61,143 nt of DNA from Mycolicibacterium sp. (GTDB lineage Bacteria > Actinomycetota > Actinomycetes > Mycobacteriales > Mycobacteriaceae). Positions 7,974-17,565 of the stretch are shown here, in pieces. Position numbers and translations under genes: made by a program. The notes beneath the pieces are model-generated. The model saw only the letters and a program-made list of their open reading frames with translations, did not search any database and was not told the origin of the DNA. The first letter of the stretch is position 1. Each line of letters starts with the position of its first letter. The stretch covers positions 1 to 61,143 of the forward strand of contig NZ_JAEMTA010000005.1 of the NCBI RefSeq assembly GCF_016462545.1. Reading direction: 5' to 3'.

Positions 7974-9235
7974 CGCAGTGTGAATCCGCCGATGGCGGTG
8001 TAGACCCCCGCCACCCAGCAGGCGGCGGGAATGACCGCGGCCAACACGACGTATTCGAGACGGTCGATCGTCCGCCACGCGGCGGGGCCCCACGTCCGCC
8101 CGCGCACGGCGTAGAGCCCGAGGGCGAGCAACGCGCCCGCGACGGGACCGACGCCATCCCGATGGGAGGCCACGGCGACGACGAGGCAGACCACGGTGCT
8201 TGCCAGTCCCCCTGCCACGAGGACGATTCGACGAGCCGGGTCGACGTGAGTCCTGGCCCTCAGGAGCAGCACCATCCCGACGAGACCTGCGAAGGCAACC
8301 GCCGCGGTCCGGTCTGCTCGGAGAGCGACGACCAGGACCCCTGCCACGGCGCTCGCGCCGGCGCCGGCGACGAGACCGCTGAGGATGGCATGGCCAGTCA
8401 CAGCCCGCTGCGCCACGTCGCCGCGCCAATGTTCGGGTCCGAGCCCGGCTGTCAGTACCGAGACCCGCGGCGCCAACGCCAGCAGGGCCAGGGCCGCGGT
8501 CGAGAGTGCCGCGCCGATCGCGGACACGGGCATCGGCACCAGCGTCACGAGCGCCACCAACGGGGTGGCCGCGGCGGTGGCGGCCAAGACCGGTGACGCC
8601 CGGCTGGACAGCTTGATCATCAGCAGGGATGCCGAGCCGGCCGCGGTGGCCGCCAGAAAGACGTTCGGCGCCGCGGGGCCCGACGGCACCGCGAGGAATC
8701 CCGCGGCGCCGGCCAGGGACACCACCGCGAGGCTCGAGGCGGGGGGATGGCCGGTGGCCATGGCCATTCCGGCCGCGGCTGCCATACCCGCGGCGGCGAT
8801 GATCGCACACACCGTTGCCATCTCGGTGCCGGCCATCCCGCTCAGCATCGCCGCGGCCAGGGTCGTGGCGAGGACGCACACCGCGCCGGGCAGGAACTCG
8901 TCGACGCGACACTCGGGCGGGCCGCCGGCGCATGCCGCCCGAAGAGCTGACCGGCGCAGGGGTGCCAACGTCTGTACCTCGCCGGTGGTGAGGAACAGGA
9001 GATCGCCGTCGCGAATACCGTTGTCGGTCAACGACAGTGACTCCTCCAAGGCTGCACCCGCAACGCGAGTCAGACGCCAGCGCCGGGCCGTACCGTCATT
9101 GGCGACGAGACCGTCGAGCAGGTCGACGATCGCAGGGAGCAGTTCTGCCACCGGTGCTCCCGACGGCAGAGCGACGTCGACCGCCATCGGATGGTCGTCC
9201 ACGTCGGTCTGGATGCAGACCTTGGATACGGACAC
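7970..9235 (-). CDS. eccD4: ESX-4 type VII secretion channel component EccD4
   Basis: Polytopic inner-membrane subunit, 421 residues. An N-terminal ubiquitin-like domain (about residues 1-85, KVCIQTDVDDHPMAVDVALP) precedes about eleven hydrophobic helices. This is the EccD architecture, although somewhat short for the family (Mtb EccD4 is near 470 by recollection). The start is GTG 9235 with GGGGGTGA upstream. It is divergent from eccC4, with 130 bp between starts, so the eccD4-mycP4 pair and eccC4 onwards are likely driven from the same intergenic region. Confidence 0.92.
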   Translation of the reverse strand: MSVSKVCIQTDVDDHPMAVDVALPSGAPVAELLPAIVDLLDGLVANDGTARRWRLTRVAGAALEESLSLTDNGIRDGDLLFLTTGEVQTLAPLRRSALRAACAGGPPECRVDEFLPGAVCVLATTLAAAMLSGMAGTEMATVCAIIAAAGMAAAAGMAMATGHPPASSLAVVSLAGAAGFLAVPSGPAAPNVFLAATAAGSASLLMIKLSSRASPVLAATAAATPLVALVTLVPMPVSAIGAALSTAALALLALAPRVSVLTAGLGPEHWRGDVAQRAVTGHAILSGLVAGAGASAVAGVLVVALRADRTAAVAFAGLVGMVLLLRARTHVDPARRIVLVAGGLASTVVCLVVAVASHRDGVGPVAGALLALGLYAVRGRTWGPAAWRTIDRLEYVVLAAVIPAACWVAGVYTAIGGFTLR

Positions 9236-9365
9236 CGGATCACCCCCGAGCTAGTGCCACCGGAATCACCGTAACCGCATGCGACGCCGGGCTTCGACAC
9301 CAAAGTCGTTACGCGCGGGATGGAACCGTGGCGGCCTTCGATGCGTCCTTTGAGGAGTGGAACTC

Positions 9366-12300
9366 TTGGGCCCGGTCCGTCTGCCCCCGCCGCCGTTCGG
9401 CGACGGGGCCGTCGTCGTGAAGAAACCGCCCGACGTGCCGAAGGATCCGCCGTCGAACCTCGTCGCCAAGCTGTTGCCGGTGGCGATGCTCCTCGCGATG
9501 GGCGGCATGACGGCGCTGTACCTCACCTCGGGGGCAGCCTCGTCGCGCAGCCCGATGTTTTTGTTCCTTCCCGTCATGATGCTGGTGTCGGTGCTCGGAT
9601 CCATTGCGTACCAGTCGAGGGGAGCGCGGCGCGGCGGGGAACTCGACGAGAACCGACGCGCCTACCTCCGCTACCTCGACGAACTGGATGAGGTTCTCGC
9701 GGAAGCCGCTGTCGCCCAACATGCGTCGCTGCACTGGAGTCATCCGGATCCGACGTCGACCTGGACTTTGGTCGGCGGCCCACGGATGTGGGAGCGCAGG
9801 CCCGGCGACGAGGACTTCTGTCGGGTGCGGATCGGAATCGGCGCGGGCCCGGCGTCGACAGCACTGGTTGCGCCCGAGCGTGGCGACGCGGAATCGCACG
9901 ACCCGGTGTTGGTGGATGCGGTCGACCGTCTGCTGGCGGACTGGGCGATGGTGCCGTGCCTACCGGTGACGGTGGACCTGCGCGCGCAACGCGGCATCGC
10001 CGTGGAGGGGGAGGCCGATGGGGCCCGGGGATTGGTCCGGGCGATGGTATGCCAGCTGGCCGTGCTGCACGGCCCCGACATCCTCGCCATCACCGCGGTC
10101 GGTGCCCTCGCTGACCGGCACTGGGACTGGTTGAAATGGCTTCCCCATCATCGATGTTCACCACGCGCAAGCCGACGTCCGCATCTGATCGTGATCGTCG
10201 ACGGCGAGGTACCGGGTCCTGACGGCGACCACGTTGGCTCGGCGGTGGACGACGCCACGGTCCTCGTCATCGGGCAATCGAGAGGTGGCTTCCTGCGGCT
10301 CGACCCCGATGACGGTGCAGCCGTCGAGAGTCCCGACTCGTTGGCGATGTCGCAGGCGGTGCGCTGTGCCAGACGTCTCGCTCCCTTCACAGAGCTCGCA
10401 ACGTCGACGGGAACGGGGACGTGGCCCGAGCTGGTGGGCGTCGGTGACCCCGGCCGCCTCGACGTGAGCCGGATGTGGCGCCCACGGTCGGATGGGCAGC
10501 GACTTCGCGTCGTCATCGGAACCTCCGAGCGTGGGGAGCCGGTCGAGCTGGACATCAAGGAGGCGGCGCGGGGTGGGATGGGACCGCACGGGCTGTGTGT
10601 CGGCGCCACCGGGTCCGGCAAGTCCGAGCTCCTGCGGACGTTGGCGCTGGGCTTGGCCAGCACCCACGGGCCCGATGCGTTGAACCTCGTCCTCGTCGAC
10701 TTCAAAGGTGGGGCAACGTTTCTCGGCCTCGAACGGTTGCGGCACGTCGCGGCCGTGGTGACCAATCTGGCCGAGGAGGCTCATCTGGTCGCGCGGATGC
10801 ATCAGGCCCTCGCCGGTGAGATGACACGCAGGCAGCGGGTGCTGCGCGCCGCGGGTCGCTTCGCGAACGTCGCCGAGTACGACGCCGCTCGGGCAGCCGG
10901 CGCCGCCCTCGCCCCGCTGCCCGCGTTGTTCATCGTCGTCGACGAGTTCTCCGAGATGCTCAGCCAGCACCCGGACTTCGCCGAACTGTTCGTGGCGATC
11001 GGTCGCGTCGGACGATCGCTCGGCATGCATCTGCTGCTGGCCAGTCAACGACTCGACGATGGCCGGCTTCGTGGTCTGGAGACTCACCTGTCCTACCGCA
11101 TCTGCCTGAAGACGTTCTCCGCGAGTGAGTCACGCGCGGTGCTCGGCACCGCCGACGCCTACGAGCTGCCCGGCGCACCGGGGGCGGCTCTGCTCAAGAC
11201 TGCCGCCGGAGAGCTCATCCGATTCCACACGGCGTACGTCTCGGGTCCCGTGCCCACCGCCGCCGCGCCACTGCAGGAGACCCCGCGTCGCTTCTCGGCA
11301 CGTGACGAGGGTCCGTCGAGCAGCGCGGAGATGACTGCCAGCGGTTCGCGAACGCTGCTCGACGTAGTGGTCGACGGTATGGCCGAGCGAGGTCATACCG
11401 CCCACCGGGTCTGGCTCCCTCCGTTGGAGGTGTCGCCACCGCTCGGTGCGCTTCTTGCCGATTCCGGGAGCACCCACCCCCGACTGGTGGTCCCGATCGG
11501 GTTGGTGGACAACCCCTTTGCGCAGCGACGCGATGTCCTGCTGGCCGATCTGCGGTCGGCCGGTGGAAACGTGGCAATCGTCGGCGGCCCGCAGTCGGGA
11601 AAGACGACCGCCCTGCGCACCCTGGTCCTGGGGTTGGCAATGACCCATGAACCGGAGTCGGTGCAGATCTACGGACTGGACTTCGGGAGCGGCTCGTTGT
11701 CGTCGCTGACGCTGCTGCCCCACGTGGGAGCGGTCGCGAGCAAGGCGGAACGGGAGTTGGCCCGCAGGATCGTCACGCACGTTCAGGGCATCCTGCGCGA
11801 GCGCGAGACGCGACGACACCAGGGCACGAGTCCGGTCGCCATCGACACGTTCCTGGTGATCGACGGCTGGGCGGTGGCCCGCCAGGATTTCGACGGCATG
11901 GAGGAGGCCGTCACCGCGATCGCCGCCCAGGGCCTCTCGGTCGGTGTGCACGTCGTCCTCACCGCGTCTCGGTGGGCCGACATCCGGCCGGCGATGAGAG
12001 ATCAACTCGGCACCCGCATGGAACTGTGTCTCGGGGACCCCGCCGAGTCGGAGATGGACAGGAAGCGAGCGCGCCTGCTCGGGAGCCGCCCGGCCGGGCA
12101 CGGCATCACCCGTGAGGGACTGGAGTTCGCGATCGCGCCACCGGCGGACGTCGACGTGGCCGCGCTGGCATCGCGTCATCCCGATCGGACGGCGCCGCCC
12201 GTACGGCTCCTCCCGCCGCGCGTCGCACACACCGACGTCGTCGCACAGTCGCGCGGTCGCCTCGCGATTGGACTGGGGGAGGATGCACTGCGGCCCGTGG

Positions 12301-12947
12301 CCCTCGACTTCACGACGTCACCGCACCTGCTGATCCTTGGTGACACCGAATGCGGGAAGACCGCGACGCTGCGCACGCTGTGCCGAGAGATTCAGCGGAC
12401 CAACGGGTCCGACGCGGCCCGTGTCCTGATCGTCGACTTCCGCAGGACGCTGCTGGGCGTCCTGGAATCCGACCATCTCCTCGGATACGCGATGTCCGCG
12501 GCATCTGCCGAATCCCAGGTGGCCGCGACGGTGGATCTGCTGACCGCCAGGATGCCCGGCGATGACGTCACCCAGCGGCAGTTGCGCGATCGGTCGTGGT
12601 GGTCCGGGCCGGACGTCTACGTAGTCGTCGACGACTACGACCTGGTGGCAGGCGCGTCGGGCAACCCGGTGCTGCCACTGCTGGACGTGCTGCCCCACTC
12701 GCGGGATCTGGGCCTGCACCTCGTCATCGCCCGACGTTCGGGCGGTGCCGCCCGTGCGATGTTCGACCCGATCCTCGCTCGGCTGCGCGACCTGGGGTGT
12801 ACGGGACTGATGATGAGCGCGGCCCCCGACGAGGGAGTCCTGTTGGGTTCGGTGCGTCCGTCGGCTCTGCCACCGGGGCGGGGCACGCTCGTCCGGCGGG
12901 GACGCGAGGATCAGCTGATCCAGGTGTCGTGGACCGACCCGCCGTGA
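9366..12947 (+). CDS. eccC4: ESX-4 FtsK/SpoIIIE-type ATPase EccC4
   Basis: Motor ATPase that recognises substrates and powers type VII export. The 1193-residue protein has two N-terminal membrane helices (about residues 30-80), a DUF domain and three tandem FtsK-like ATPase domains. Walker A motifs are GATGSGKS (413-420), GGPQSGKT (740-747) and GDTECGKT (992-999); a Walker B-type LFIVVDEFSEML follows the first. It is a single polypeptide, not split into Ca/Cb as in ESX-1. I prefer TTG 9366, which has GAGGAG 8 nt upstream; GTG 9357 overlaps that same ribosome site. The 3' end overlaps the next gene by 4 bp (GTGA). Confidence 0.93.
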   Translation: MGPVRLPPPPFGDGAVVVKKPPDVPKDPPSNLVAKLLPVAMLLAMGGMTALYLTSGAASSRSPMFLFLPVMMLVSVLGSIAYQSRGARRGGELDENRRAYLRYLDELDEVLAEAAVAQHASLHWSHPDPTSTWTLVGGPRMWERRPGDEDFCRVRIGIGAGPASTALVAPERGDAESHDPVLVDAVDRLLADWAMVPCLPVTVDLRAQRGIAVEGEADGARGLVRAMVCQLAVLHGPDILAITAVGALADRHWDWLKWLPHHRCSPRASRRPHLIVIVDGEVPGPDGDHVGSAVDDATVLVIGQSRGGFLRLDPDDGAAVESPDSLAMSQAVRCARRLAPFTELATSTGTGTWPELVGVGDPGRLDVSRMWRPRSDGQRLRVVIGTSERGEPVELDIKEAARGGMGPHGLCVGATGSGKSELLRTLALGLASTHGPDALNLVLVDFKGGATFLGLERLRHVAAVVTNLAEEAHLVARMHQALAGEMTRRQRVLRAAGRFANVAEYDAARAAGAALAPLPALFIVVDEFSEMLSQHPDFAELFVAIGRVGRSLGMHLLLASQRLDDGRLRGLETHLSYRICLKTFSASESRAVLGTADAYELPGAPGAALLKTAAGELIRFHTAYVSGPVPTAAAPLQETPRRFSARDEGPSSSAEMTASGSRTLLDVVVDGMAERGHTAHRVWLPPLEVSPPLGALLADSGSTHPRLVVPIGLVDNPFAQRRDVLLADLRSAGGNVAIVGGPQSGKTTALRTLVLGLAMTHEPESVQIYGLDFGSGSLSSLTLLPHVGAVASKAERELARRIVTHVQGILRERETRRHQGTSPVAIDTFLVIDGWAVARQDFDGMEEAVTAIAAQGLSVGVHVVLTASRWADIRPAMRDQLGTRMELCLGDPAESEMDRKRARLLGSRPAGHGITREGLEFAIAPPADVDVAALASRHPDRTAPPVRLLPPRVAHTDVVAQSRGRLAIGLGEDALRPVALDFTTSPHLLILGDTECGKTATLRTLCREIQRTNGSDAARVLIVDFRRTLLGVLESDHLLGYAMSAASAESQVAATVDLLTARMPGDDVTQRQLRDRSWWSGPDVYVVVDDYDLVAGASGNPVLPLLDVLPHSRDLGLHLVIARRSGGAARAMFDPILARLRDLGCTGLMMSAAPDEGVLLGSVRPSALPPGRGTLVRRGREDQLIQVSWTDPP

Positions 12948-14080
12948 GCGGCGCCGTCATCGTCGTCGGCCCCGTCCAGATCAGTGGTGTCGGTCCAGTT
13001 GGCATCGAGTGCGCTTCGGCTGCAATGCAATCCATCGACGACGAGCTGGCGTTGGTCGAGGACCGAGTGGTCGACGTCGATGATCTGTGGCGAGAGGTGC
13101 TCGGGTCGGCTGCTGGCGGTGCGCGCGACACCGTGACACTGATCTGCCCGTCGTGGTGGCCGGTGGCCCGCGTCGAGCGCGTTGGCGCCGCGGCCCAGGC
13201 GTGGTCGGCGAACGCGATCGTCCTCCGACGCGCAGAGGTGCAGACCGCTACCACGGTCGTGGAGATCGCGCCCGAACTCGTCGTCGTGCACGCCGGTGCG
13301 CAACGGCACGTCATCGCCCGGGTCGATCCGCCGTCGGGTGTCCTCGCCGCCGTGGTGGCCTGTGTCGAGGGACTGGCCGACGTGACCGTCGACGTCCCTG
13401 CCGGTGTCGGTCGCTTCGGGACCGAGCTCGTGCGCGCGCTGCGCCGACGTGGGATCGAGGTGACGGTTGCCGACGACCAGACGCTTCTGCGCGCTCTCCG
13501 AGGACGGTTCGACTCCGCGCGGCGCGACGTGGTCCCCACCCGTCGGCGCCCGACCCCGCGCGCTGCGGCGATCGCGGTGGCGGTCCTGGCGGCGAGCGCC
13601 CTGGCGGCGACCGCGATCGGAATGAATCCCGACGAGGAATCCCCCAACGTGACCTGGCTCGTCGAAGGGCGGGTCGCCGTCGAGGTCCCTGCGCAGTGGA
13701 CGGTCGAGAGGATCACCTCGGGTCCGGGGTCGGCACGGGTGCAGGTCGTCTCGCCCGGGAATCCGGGCGATGCGATCCACGTGACACAGTCCCCGATGCC
13801 GGACGAGTCGACGCTCGAGGCTGCGGCCGCGTCGCTGAGCAGTGCCCTCGCCGAGCAGCCCAGCGGAGTGTTCGTGGACTTCACCGCACGGGGTGAGCGG
13901 GCCCACCGGGTCGCCATCACCTACCGAGAAGTCCGCGCCGACCGACGCATCGACTGGACGGTGGTGCTCGACGGCGACGTGCGGATCGCGATCGGCTGCC
14001 AGGGCGCCCACGAACGTCCCGGTCCCGCCGAGCTGTGTGACCGGGCGATCGGGTCCGCACATGCAGTGAGGCGAAAGTGA
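12944..14080 (+). CDS. Type VII secretion-associated protein (Rv3446c-like, TIGR03931 type)
   Basis: A 378-residue protein found beside eccC in ESX-4 loci. The N-terminal half ([11 protein letters not shown], then [11 protein letters not shown]) looks like an actin/Hsp70-type nucleotide-fold remnant. A membrane helix follows at about residues 205-225 ([20 protein letters not shown]), then an extracytoplasmic domain ending near the C-terminus. Start GTG 12944 overlaps the eccC4 stop in GTGA, so translation is coupled. The family name rests on recollection and position; biochemical function is unknown to me. Confidence 0.82.
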   Translation: MSGAVIVVGPVQISGVGPVGIECASAAMQSIDDELALVEDRVVDVDDLWREVLGSAAGGARDTVTLICPSWWPVARVERVGAAAQAWSANAIVLRRAEVQTATTVVEIAPELVVVHAGAQRHVIARVDPPSGVLAAVVACVEGLADVTVDVPAGVGRFGTELVRALRRRGIEVTVADDQTLLRALRGRFDSARRDVVPTRRRPTPRAAAIAVAVLAASALAATAIGMNPDEESPNVTWLVEGRVAVEVPAQWTVERITSGPGSARVQVVSPGNPGDAIHVTQSPMPDESTLEAAAASLSSALAEQPSGVFVDFTARGERAHRVAITYREVRADRRIDWTVVLDGDVRIAIGCQGAHERPGPAELCDRAIGSAHAVRRK

Positions 14081-14156
14081 TTCATGGACAAGGGAACCGA
14101 ATACGGCGATGGCGCGTCCAACCATTCATACGAGCACACACGAAGGGATGACAGCG

Positions 14157-14468
14157 ATGACGAGTAGAGCGTTGACCACCGACCTCGGATTGATGTCGGT
14201 CGTCGCCGGGCGGATCGACGGCCGAAACGAGGAGACCAGGGCGATGCTGCGGACCTTCATCGGTCAGATGAGCAGCGTCCCGCCGTCGGTGTGGGGAGGC
14301 GTTGCAGCAGCCCGATTCCGCGACGTGGTCGACCGGTGGAACACCGAGTCGCTCGCGTTGCATCAGTCGCTGCAGAGGATCGCGGAGACGATCCGCCTCA
14401 ACGAGCGGACGCTGCGTGAGGCGGCCGAGCAGCACTCGCACCGGATCGCCGCCGCCGACGTGCTGTAG
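14157..14468 (+). CDS. esxU: WXG100-family ESX-4 substrate EsxU
   Basis: A 103-residue WXG100 protein, predicted to pair with EsxT as a helical-hairpin heterodimer exported by ESX-4. The turn motif is Trp-Gly-Gly within [13 protein letters not shown]. The segment from [15 protein letters not shown] to VDRWN closely matches recalled M. tuberculosis EsxU. I use ATG 14157, which has GAAGGGA about 8 nt upstream and gives the normal WXG100 length; ATG 14109 and 14148 lack good sites. It follows the 12944 gene by 76 bp and precedes esxT by 45 bp. Confidence 0.92.
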   Translation: MTSRALTTDLGLMSVVAGRIDGRNEETRAMLRTFIGQMSSVPPSVWGGVAAARFRDVVDRWNTESLALHQSLQRIAETIRLNERTLREAAEQHSHRIAAADVL

Positions 14469-14513
14469 ATCGCATCTCCCGCCCACCCGTCCACCTACGC
14501 ACATGGAGCATCA

Positions 14514-14810
14514 ATGGATCCGGTTCTGTCATACGACTTCAACGAGATCGAGTTCACCGTCCGCCAGGAGATCCACCAGACGTCCGCTCGGTTCAATGCG
14601 GCGCTGGACGATCTGCGTGCACAGATAGCACCCCTGCAGGCCGTCTGGACCCGCGACGCGGCGGAGGCCTATCGCGTGGAACAAGCCAGGTGGGATCAGT
14701 CGGCGGCCGCTCTGAACGACATTCTGATCTCCCTCGGCAACGCAGTGCGCGACGGCGCGGACGAGGTCGCCGACACCGACCGACGCGCGGCGGGCGCCTG
14801 GGGTTCCTAG
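14514..14810 (+). CDS. esxT: WXG100-superfamily ESX-4 substrate EsxT
   Basis: A 98-residue partner of EsxU. The fold is recognisable (two amphipathic helices around residues 10-40 and 50-85), and the sequence DPVLSY, RFNAALDDLRAQIAPLQ and RRAAGAW closely matches recalled M. tuberculosis EsxT. The turn carries Trp-Thr-Arg (VWTRDAAEAY) instead of Trp-x-Gly. This is the last gene of the ESX-4 block and is followed by a hairpin terminator at 14829. Confidence 0.92.
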   Translation: MDPVLSYDFNEIEFTVRQEIHQTSARFNAALDDLRAQIAPLQAVWTRDAAEAYRVEQARWDQSAAALNDILISLGNAVRDGADEVADTDRRAAGAWGS

Positions 14811-14828
14811 CCGGCGGCGCACGAGACC

Positions 14829-14873
14829 CTGTGCGGTCCCGACGGGGAGGAGAGCCCCGGAGGGACCGCACAG
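14829..14873 (+). terminator. Hairpin terminator after esxT
   Basis: A perfect 12-bp stem, 14829-14840 pairing with 14862-14873, encloses a smaller GGGG/CCCC helix. There is no U tract, which is common for mycobacterial terminators. The rest of the 366-bp gap to rplM (14811-15176) contains the rplM promoter and leader; I see no gene in it. Confidence 0.6.
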
Positions 14874-15010
14874 TCGTGTGTGGGGTGGGGGTCGTTTCGG
14901 CGGTCGACACCGCGTGCCGAGTGGCCAGTCCTGACATCCATTCCGACGAATTGCGCGTGATGAGTGGCCACTCGCGACTGCTGGTGCGCACTCGACCGAG
15001 AGATGGCGTT

Positions 15011-15040
15011 TTGACCTGCGACGACGGTCGCCGGTAAGCT
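15011..15040 (+). promoter_or_regulatory. SigA-type promoter of rplM-rpsI
   Basis: TTGACC at 15011-15016 and TAAGCT at 15035-15040 are separated by 18 bp, matching the vegetative mycobacterial promoter pattern. The expected start near 15047 gives a leader of about 130 nt before rplM, a usual arrangement for ribosomal protein operons. An AGAAGGT ribosome site lies just before GTG 15177. Confidence 0.65.
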
Positions 15041-15176
15041 GCCACGTTGGCGCGCGGTGAGTCATTCGACTCAGCGGGTCCTCGGGTCTATGTCGGTCGC
15101 CGAGAACCTCAACCGCATGCATTGACCGGCACCCGGGTCGCCCGGGACAAACCCGAGAGAGAAGAAGGTAAGCGCT

Positions 15177-15620
15177 GTGCCTACGTACACGCCGAAGGCG
15201 GGTGACACCACGCGCACGTGGCATGTCATCGACGCCACCGACGTGGTCCTCGGCCGGCTCGCCGTGGCAGCTGCAAATCTGCTGCGCGGCAAGCACAAGC
15301 CGACGTTCACGCCGAATGTCGACGGTGGCGATTTCGTCATCATCATCAACGCGGACAAGGTCGCCATCAGTGGCGACAAGCTCAACAACAAGTTCGCCTA
15401 CCGCCACTCGGGTTACCCCGGCGGCCTGCGCAGGCGCACCATCGGCGAGATGATGGCGAAGAACCCCGAGAAGGTCGTGGAGAACGCGATCGTCGGGATG
15501 CTTCCCCACAACAAGCTGAACCGACAGGTCCAGAAGAAGCTGAAGGTGTACGCGGGCCCCGAGCATCCGCACATCGCCCAGCAGCCGGTTCCGTACGAGA
15601 TCAAGCAGGTGGCCCAGTGA
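15177..15620 (+). CDS. rplM: 50S ribosomal protein L13
   Basis: Early-assembling large-subunit protein L13, 147 residues, normal length. The conserved stretches [28 protein letters not shown] and [10 protein letters not shown] are typical of the family. GTG start with a clear AGAAGGT site. The stop overlaps the rpsI start in GTGA, giving the classical rplM-rpsI operon. Confidence 0.97.
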   Translation: MPTYTPKAGDTTRTWHVIDATDVVLGRLAVAAANLLRGKHKPTFTPNVDGGDFVIIINADKVAISGDKLNNKFAYRHSGYPGGLRRRTIGEMMAKNPEKVVENAIVGMLPHNKLNRQVQKKLKVYAGPEHPHIAQQPVPYEIKQVAQ

Positions 15621-16138
15621 CCGAGACGACTGACGTGACCGAGCCGACCGAGGTCGAAGAAGTGACCGAGGCGCCCGAAGCCACCGAGACGGTCGAGGTC
15701 GTCGAGACCGAAGCCGCTGACGAGGCCCCCGCCCGCGAGCCGCTGCTGCTCGATCGCCCCATCCAGACCGTTGGCCGCCGCAAGGAGGCCGTGGTTCGGG
15801 TTCGCCTGACCCCCGGCACCGGCAAGTTCACCCTCGATGGCCGCAGCCTCGAGGAGTACTTCCCCAACAAGGTGCACCAGCAGCTCATCAAGGCGCCGCT
15901 GGTGCTCGTCGACCGGCTCGACACCGTCGACATCTTCGCCCACCTCGATGGTGGCGGCCCGTCCGGACAGGCAGGCGCTCTGCGTCTGGCGATCGCCCGG
16001 GCACTCATCATCGTGCAGCCCGAGGATCGGCCGCCGCTGAAGAAGGCCGGCTACCTCACGCGTGACCCGCGTGCCATCGAGCGCAAGAAGTACGGTCTCA
16101 AGAAGGCCCGCAAGGCGCCTCAGTACTCGAAGCGCTGA
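15617..16138 (+). CDS. rpsI: 30S ribosomal protein S9 with acidic N-terminal extension
   Basis: Small-subunit protein S9, 173 residues. The core starts near residue 45 ([16 protein letters not shown]), includes the [19 protein letters not shown] segment and ends in the conserved basic tail SKR that reaches the P-site tRNA. The first 45 or so residues are a Thr/Glu/Val-rich acidic extension. Start GTG 15617 overlaps the rplM stop by 4 bp. The extension strongly resembles the L17 tail in this window. Confidence 0.96.
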   Translation: MTETTDVTEPTEVEEVTEAPEATETVEVVETEAADEAPAREPLLLDRPIQTVGRRKEAVVRVRLTPGTGKFTLDGRSLEEYFPNKVHQQLIKAPLVLVDRLDTVDIFAHLDGGGPSGQAGALRLAIARALIIVQPEDRPPLKKAGYLTRDPRAIERKKYGLKKARKAPQYSKR

Positions 16139-16159
16139 TCCTCAGCACGGTTTGTCCGC

Positions 16160-16200
16160 GAGCGTGCGCGTCTGTCCCACATGGCGCGCACGCTCTCGGT
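16160..16200 (+). terminator. Terminator after rpsI
   Basis: An 11-bp perfect stem (16160-16170 with 16185-16195) has a 14-nt loop and is followed by TCGGT and then TTA. It sits 22 bp after the rpsI stop and just before the glmM ribosome site (AGGAGGAG), so it may act as a partial terminator between the two units. Confidence 0.6.
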
Positions 16201-16215
16201 TTATCTAGGAGGAGC

Positions 16216-17550
16216 ATGGGTCGCCTGTTCGGCACCGACGGAGTCCGTGGCGTCGCCAACACCGATCTGACCGCCGAGCTGGCACTGGCCCTGGGGTCGG
16301 CTGCCGCTCGGCGGCTGGGATCCGGCGGGCAGGAGCGACGAGTGGCCGTCGTCGGGCGTGACCCGCGCGCCAGCGGCGAGATGCTGGAGGCCGCAGTCAT
16401 CGCCGGCATCACCAGTGAGGGCGTCGACGTGCTTCGCGTCGGCGTACTGCCCACCCCTGCCGTCGCGTATCTCACGGGCGTCTACCGTGCCGAGTTCGGC
16501 GTGATGATCTCCGCGTCGCACAACCCGATGCCGGACAACGGCATCAAGATCTTCGGCCCCGGCGGCCACAAGCTCGACGACACCGCCGAGGACCGCATCG
16601 AGGAACTCCTCGGGGCGGGGCCCGGCCAGCGTCCCACCGGCGCGGGCATCGGCCGTGTGCGCGACGCGGGTGACGCGCTCGAGCGCTATCTGCAGCACGT
16701 CGCCACGGCCGCGCCCCTTCCGCTCGACGGGGTGACCGTCGTGGTGGACTGCGCGCACGGTGCGGCGTCGACCGCCGCACCCCTGGCCTACCGCGCCGCT
16801 GGAGCGACGGTCATCGCAATCAACGCAGAACCCAACGGGCTCAACATCAATGACGGCTGCGGCTCGACACACATGGACGTGCTGCAGCGCGCCGTGCTCG
16901 CGCACGGCGCCGACCTCGGTCTGGCACACGATGGCGATGCCGACCGGTGCCTGGCCGTGGACGCCGCAGGCGACGTCATCGATGGCGACGCCATCATGGT
17001 CATCCTCGCCATGGCGATGCGCGATGCCGACGAACTGGCGTCGAACACGTTGGTGGCCACGGTGATGAGCAATCTCGGTCTGCACATCGCCATGCGCGAA
17101 GAGGGCATCGAGGTCCGCACCACCGCCGTCGGCGACCGGTACGTCCTCGAGGAATTGCGCAGCGGTGACTACTCACTCGGTGGCGAGCAGTCCGGCCACA
17201 TCGTGATGCCGTCCCTCGGGACCACCGGCGACGGGATCGCCACCGGCCTGCGGCTGATGGCGCGCATGGCGCAGACCAACTCGTCGCTGGCGGCGCTCGC
17301 AGCCCCCATGCACACCCTCCCGCAGGTGCTCATCAACGTGCAGGTCGCGGACAAGGCCACGGTCGCCGAGGCGCCGTCGGTGCAGTCAGCGGTGGCCGAG
17401 GCCGAGGCCGAGCTCGGCGATACCGGTCGAATCCTGTTGCGGCCCTCCGGAACCGAACAGGTCGTCCGCGTGATGGTCGAGGCCGCAGACGAGGACACCG
17501 CGCGAATTCTCGCCTCCCGCGTCGCGGATTCGGTGAGTGAACAACGCTGA
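16216..17550 (+). CDS. glmM: Phosphoglucosamine mutase
   Basis: Interconverts glucosamine-6-phosphate and glucosamine-1-phosphate for UDP-GlcNAc and peptidoglycan synthesis (also called mrsA). 444 residues, normal length. The phosphoserine motif [11 protein letters not shown] has the active Ser at residue 101. The metal-binding DGDADR and the C-terminal phosphate-binding [14 protein letters not shown] are present. ATG 16216 follows a strong AGGAGGAG. It works with glmS, which is 5 kb downstream. Confidence 0.97.
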   Translation: MGRLFGTDGVRGVANTDLTAELALALGSAAARRLGSGGQERRVAVVGRDPRASGEMLEAAVIAGITSEGVDVLRVGVLPTPAVAYLTGVYRAEFGVMISASHNPMPDNGIKIFGPGGHKLDDTAEDRIEELLGAGPGQRPTGAGIGRVRDAGDALERYLQHVATAAPLPLDGVTVVVDCAHGAASTAAPLAYRAAGATVIAINAEPNGLNINDGCGSTHMDVLQRAVLAHGADLGLAHDGDADRCLAVDAAGDVIDGDAIMVILAMAMRDADELASNTLVATVMSNLGLHIAMREEGIEVRTTAVGDRYVLEELRSGDYSLGGEQSGHIVMPSLGTTGDGIATGLRLMARMAQTNSSLAALAAPMHTLPQVLINVQVADKATVAEAPSVQSAVAEAEAELGDTGRILLRPSGTEQVVRVMVEAADEDTARILASRVADSVSEQR

Positions 17551-17565
17551 GCGAAGGAGCATCCG

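Noticed and set aside
7974..8933. Long minus-strand upstream extension of the mycP4 frame
   Set aside because: It is Arg/Gly-rich, lies in another frame of eccD4 and has no homology; the ATGA overlap with eccD4 gives a natural start at 7973.
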